Assembly (NCBI RefSeq): GCF_019636155.1
Contig: NZ_JAHBYB010000006.1
Location: 124,001 to 188,000, forward strand
Reading direction: 5' to 3'
Source: Brevundimonas sp.
GTDB lineage: Bacteria > Pseudomonadota > Alphaproteobacteria > Caulobacterales > Caulobacteraceae
Length of the DNA stretch: 64,000 bases
Shown here: in pieces, positions 60,599 to 64,000 of the stretch
Numbering within the stretch: the first letter of the stretch is position 1
Layout of the letters: every line of letters begins with the position of its first letter
Made by a program: the position numbers and the translations under genes
The notes under the pieces: generated by a model
What the model was told of the DNA's origin: nothing
The model's input: the letters and a program-made list of their open reading frames with translations, nothing else
Databases searched by the model: none

Positions 60599-60858
60599 TA
60601 TGCTTCATTAGGAATATTTCACGATCTTCGCCAGGGCCCCCGCCCCCCAGCGGTACGTCTTTAACGCTCGTCTTCTATCATGTTGATATTTGGGCATACT
60701 TCCGGAGATACGATTGTGGGTTGGAGGGAGCTTTACAAGCGGTCCTTTTTGATCCTTAGTATGGCTTCTGTAACGGAAGTCGCGCATTTTGATGCGGCGT
60801 CCACATCTGCCGAACATCCGCGCTAAGTCGGATGGCGGCCTCCCAGGGAGGGACAAAG
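60599..60858. promoter_or_regulatory. Divergent promoter region of the catabolic cluster
   Basis: This 260-bp region between the MaoC and TonB-receptor genes is noticeably richer in A/T than its neighbours. It contains TAGGAATATTT next to the MaoC start and several runs that could be -10/-35 elements (TTGATATTTGGGCATACT). A shared TAGGAATA core also occurs, inverted, before the DUF1295 gene. No known operator was identified. Confidence 0.5.
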
Positions 60859-63039
60859 ATGCGCAACCCCTATCTCGCCACCGCCTCGCTCGTCGGCCTG
60901 CTCAGCGCCGCCGCCGCGCCTGTCGCCGCCCAGACCGCCCCGGCCGATCCGCAGGCGTCGTCGGAGGCCATCCGCGTCGATGAGGTGGTGGTCACCGCAC
61001 AGCGCCGGTCACAGCGGCTGCAGGATGTGCCGCTGTCGGTCTCGGCCCTGGCGGGCGAAGTCCTGGAGAGCGGCCGGGTCCAGAGCGTCGAGGACTTCCA
61101 GGGCCGGGTGCCGACCCTTGTCTACAGCGAACACAACGCCTCCGACCCGCAGATTCGCGTGCGCGGCATCGGCTCGGACTTTGACGGCGCCTCCCTGGAA
61201 CGGTCGGTCGCGGTCTTCGTCGATGACGTCTATCTGGGCCGCGCCGCCGGCGGCACGACCGACCTGTTCGACCTGGATCGGGTCGAGGTTCTTCGCGGGC
61301 CGCAAGGCACCCTCTATGGCAAGAACACCGTCGGCGGGGCGATCAACTTCATCAGCGCCCGGCCTACCCATTCCCCGTATGGCCGCGCGTCCGTCACCGT
61401 CGGCAACTACGGCACGATGGAAGGCCGCGTCGTCGCCTCCGGCCCCCTGAGCGATACGGTCGCCGGGCGCATCTCCGTGGCAGCCCGCCACCATGACGGC
61501 TACAACACCAATCTGAACACCGGCAACAAGATCGACGACCTGAGCAGCGTCGCCATCCGCGGCTCTCTGAGCATCGATCTGAGCGAAGACCTGAAGTTGC
61601 TGCTCAGCGCCGACGGCTATCAGCGCGAAGGCGCGGGGGCCAGCCGGCACGCCATCAACATCGGCAACGCCGCCTTCGGCGCCGCGGCCGGACCGGATGC
61701 GCGGCACAACTACATGGTCACGGACGGACGCCAGGACAATCGCACCGGCGGCCTGTCGGCGCGGCTGGAATGGTCGCGGGAATGGGGTCAGTTGACCTCC
61801 ATCACCGCCTATCGCGCCACCGAGTCGGACATCAGCCTGGATCTGGGCGGCAATCGCTTCTCGCGCGTGCCAGGAGCCGTCTCGGCGCCGTTCGGCAATA
61901 GCAACGCCATCGACGAGGCCTCGCGCCAGTTCTCGCAGGAACTGCGCCTGTCGAACACCATCGGTTCGCTGAGCTATGTGGCCGGGCTGTTCTACTTCAA
62001 GGAAGAAGTGGACCGCGTCGAAGAGACGGTCATCTTCAGCCTGGCCAACCCCGTCGACCAGGTGAACATCCAGGACGCGCACTCCACCGCCGCCAGCTAC
62101 GCCGCCTTCGCCGACGTCAGCTATCGGTTCAGCCCCCAGTGGGAACTGTCGGTCGGCCTGCGCTGGAGCCAGGACCGCAAGACCTATGACGCCGTGATCA
62201 GCGGCAACCGCTTCCCCGGCCTGCCCTGGACCGCAGACGTCAGCCGGACCTGGGACGAGCTGACCCCGCGCGTGGCCCTGAGCTATCACATCAGCACCGA
62301 CCACATGATCTACGGGACCGTGTCGCGCGGCTTCAAGAGCGGCGGCTGGGACGGCCAGCCGACCAGCCTGGCGGCGGTGAACATTCCGGTCGATCCGGAA
62401 TACGTCACCAACTACGAAATCGGCTTCAAGACCGCCTGGTGGGACCGCCGCGCGGTGGTCAACGCCTCGGCCTTCTACATGGACTACACCGACCTGCAGA
62501 TCTTCACCCTGACCACCCCGCCGGGGCAGCTGGTGCCGGTCAGCGCCCTGATCAATGCTGGTTCGGCCGTCAACGCGGGCGTGGAGGTGGAAGCCACCTT
62601 CCGCCTGACCCAGGACACCACCCTGGGCTTCAACTACGGCTATCTGGACACCGAGATCACCGAGGACGTCATGGTCGGGGCGATCAACGTCAACGGCAAC
62701 CAGTTCTCGCGGGCGCCGAAGCACACCCTCGGGGCCAATCTGGACCACACCGTCTATCTGGGCGACAACCTGGAGATGGGGCTGCACGCCGGCTATCGCT
62801 ACACCAGCGAGTATTTCTACAACGTCGAGAACGCCGCCGCCGCCTATGTGCCGGAAAGCTCGATCTGGGACGCCAGCGTGGACTTCTCGTCTCCGGCCAG
62901 CGACTGGAAGGTGTCGGTGTGGGGCAAGAACCTGACCGACGAGGAGGTGCCGATCCACATCATCCCCTCGGCCAACACCGGGTTCGCCCGCTTCGCCCCG
63001 CCCCGCACCTTCGGCGTGACCCTGTCCTGGACCTACTGA
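60859..63039 (+). CDS. TonB-dependent receptor of the catabolic cluster
   Basis: The 726-aa outer-membrane receptor has a signal peptide (about residues 1-25, APVAAQT), TonB box-like VDEVVVTAQRR, a plug domain (SVEDFQGRVPTLVYSE, IRVRGIGSDFDGAS, VEVLRGPQGTLYGKNTVGG) and a barrel ending FGVTLSWTY. Receptors with the LQDVPLSVSAL start are common in sphingomonads and caulobacters for hydrophobic aromatic or terpenoid compounds. The start has GGAGGGACAAAG. It probably imports the pathway substrate. Confidence 0.92.
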   Translation: MRNPYLATASLVGLLSAAAAPVAAQTAPADPQASSEAIRVDEVVVTAQRRSQRLQDVPLSVSALAGEVLESGRVQSVEDFQGRVPTLVYSEHNASDPQIRVRGIGSDFDGASLERSVAVFVDDVYLGRAAGGTTDLFDLDRVEVLRGPQGTLYGKNTVGGAINFISARPTHSPYGRASVTVGNYGTMEGRVVASGPLSDTVAGRISVAARHHDGYNTNLNTGNKIDDLSSVAIRGSLSIDLSEDLKLLLSADGYQREGAGASRHAINIGNAAFGAAAGPDARHNYMVTDGRQDNRTGGLSARLEWSREWGQLTSITAYRATESDISLDLGGNRFSRVPGAVSAPFGNSNAIDEASRQFSQELRLSNTIGSLSYVAGLFYFKEEVDRVEETVIFSLANPVDQVNIQDAHSTAASYAAFADVSYRFSPQWELSVGLRWSQDRKTYDAVISGNRFPGLPWTADVSRTWDELTPRVALSYHISTDHMIYGTVSRGFKSGGWDGQPTSLAAVNIPVDPEYVTNYEIGFKTAWWDRRAVVNASAFYMDYTDLQIFTLTTPPGQLVPVSALINAGSAVNAGVEVEATFRLTQDTTLGFNYGYLDTEITEDVMVGAINVNGNQFSRAPKHTLGANLDHTVYLGDNLEMGLHAGYRYTSEYFYNVENAAAAYVPESSIWDASVDFSSPASDWKVSVWGKNLTDEEVPIHIIPSANTGFARFAPPRTFGVTLSWTY

Positions 63040-63123
63040 CGTCTTCCGTTTCGAGTTCTCAAGGCCGCCGATGGCTGTGTTCCTGTTCCCCTCCTGCAAG
63101 CGCGCGTCGACCGAGGCCCGGTC

Positions 63124-64000
63124 ATGATCGTCCACGATGCGGCGCGCGCCGAGGCGTTTCACGCCAAGGGCTGGTGGTTCGAAGAGACGATCAACGACCT
63201 GTTCCGGGCCAGCGTCCGACGCAATCCCGAAGGCCTGGCCCTGGCCGACGCGCCGAACCGCGAAGACTTCACCACCGGCTCTCCCCGACGTCTGACCTAT
63301 GCGCAGACGGACGCCGCCGTCTCGGCCCTCGCGGGCCGGATGGCGGCGCGCGGGGTGGGCAAGGACGATGTGGTGGCGGCCCAGTTGCCGAACATCGTGG
63401 AGTCCGTGCTGGTCCTGCTGGCCTGTGCGCGGCTGGGCGCCGTCTACAGCCCCCTGCTGCCCCAGTTCGACGAGAATGAGCTGAAGCCGATCCTGGCCAA
63501 TCTGCGGCCCCGGCTGTTCCTGACCGTTTCCCGCTTCAAGAAGCGCGACCTGTCCGAGGCCCCGATCCGGCTAAGCGAGGGCGGCGACTGCCAGGTCGTC
63601 GTCTTGGATCGGCTGGATGACCCCGACGCCTGGTGGGCGCCCGACGCCGAGAGCGAGACGGCCCTGGCCGAGGCCCTGGCGCAGGGACGCGCCTGCGCCG
63701 ACGACGTCTTCACCGTCTGCTGGACCTCGGGCACCGAGGGCGAGCCCAAGGGGGCGATGCGGACCCACAACAACTGGCGCTGGACCGGTCAGATCATGAT
63801 CGATTCCGCGGGCATGCGGCCCGACGACGTGATCCTGAACACCCGGCCGCTGGTGAACATGGCGGCCATAGGCGGCAGCGTCATGCCCTGGGTCATGGGC
63901 GGCGGCGCCCTGATCCTGCATTCGCCCATGGACGTCGGACTGGTGATCCAGCAGATCCGCGACGAGGCGGTGAACGTCACCTTCATGCCGCCGGCCTTCT
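63124..64000 (+). CDS. AMP-dependent acyl-CoA synthetase, N-terminal part (cut by window edge)
   Basis: The visible 292 residues are the N-terminal part of an AMP-forming ligase. The P-loop reads CWTSGTEGEPKGAMRTHNNW (about residues 199-218), and TYAQTDAAVSALAGRMAARG fits the early helix. It would activate a carboxylic acid as CoA thioester. Position 84 bp after the TonB receptor suggests an operon feeding the thiolase/hydratase/SDR set. The C-terminal domain and catalytic Lys are outside the window. Confidence 0.9.
   Translation, partial: MIVHDAARAEAFHAKGWWFEETINDLFRASVRRNPEGLALADAPNREDFTTGSPRRLTYAQTDAAVSALAGRMAARGVGKDDVVAAQLPNIVESVLVLLACARLGAVYSPLLPQFDENELKPILANLRPRLFLTVSRFKKRDLSEAPIRLSEGGDCQVVVLDRLDDPDAWWAPDAESETALAEALAQGRACADDVFTVCWTSGTEGEPKGAMRTHNNWRWTGQIMIDSAGMRPDDVILNTRPLVNMAAIGGSVMPWVMGGGALILHSPMDVGLVIQQIRDEAVNVTFMPPAF

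Noticed and set aside
61009..63162. 717-codon frame on the minus strand opposite the catabolic TonB receptor
   Set aside because: Antisense shadow of a clear receptor gene, with no ribosome site and biased composition.

Overview
This is a GC-rich, gene-dense stretch of chromosome from an alphaproteobacterium, most likely a member of the Caulobacteraceae close to Brevundimonas. That placement is inferred from gene content and style: several TonB-dependent receptors, a CHASE3 kinase with an HWE-type kinase partner, a methionine synthase split into two genes, ATGA/TGATG gene overlaps and leaderless-looking starts. No rRNA, intact tRNA, CRISPR array, insertion sequence or prophage was seen.

Layout. 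1-6171 (minus strand): kdp potassium-uptake operon, read as 27-aa peptide, kdpF, kdpA, kdpB, a TorF-like porin, kdpC, kdpD (cut by the window edge). 6172-7450: the only long gene-free stretch, full of hairpin repeats. 7451-11586: 2OG-Fe(II) oxygenase-like protein, EttA, a decayed DUF433/DUF5615 toxin-antitoxin pair, a 2-hydroxyacid dehydrogenase and an EF-hand protein. 11679-18011: methionine operon made of an ArsR-methyltransferase fusion behind a 26-bp palindrome, metF, metH part 1, a small methyltransferase and metH part 2. 18059-33189: mixed genes (Oar-type TonB receptor, MBL hydrolase, DUF1499, acyl-CoA ligase, uridine kinase, DUF6607, pdxH, DnaJ-like protein, vapBC directly in front of aroC, pirin, thiolase, YkgJ-type protein). 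33347-38144 (minus): phosphatase, peptidyl-prolyl isomerase, xseB, CsaA-like, ispA and dxs, an isoprenoid-precursor operon. 38324-41501: small and secreted proteins and a CoxE-like VWA protein. 41586-45060 (minus): CHASE3 histidine kinase, response regulator, response regulator-HWE kinase and a Nudix hydrolase.

45891-53454 is an iron/siderophore uptake locus: an esterase, a FecCD permease and its ATPase on one side, and a TonB receptor, FecB-like binding lipoprotein and YncE-type propeller on the other. Fur-box-like palindromes lie in front of both arms.

53596-64000 is the most interesting region. A minus-strand set (MaoC hydratase, carotenoid oxygenase-family enzyme, variant thiolase, alpha/beta hydrolase, duplicated HxlR-type zinc-ribbon regulator, DUF1295 reductase-like membrane protein, MFE-2-like SDR) diverges from a TonB receptor and an acyl-CoA ligase. 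Together they look like an uptake plus oxidative cleavage plus (R)-type beta-oxidation system for a hydrophobic, double-bond-containing substrate (carotenoid, stilbene, phenylpropanoid or terpenoid). The substrate cannot be read from sequence.
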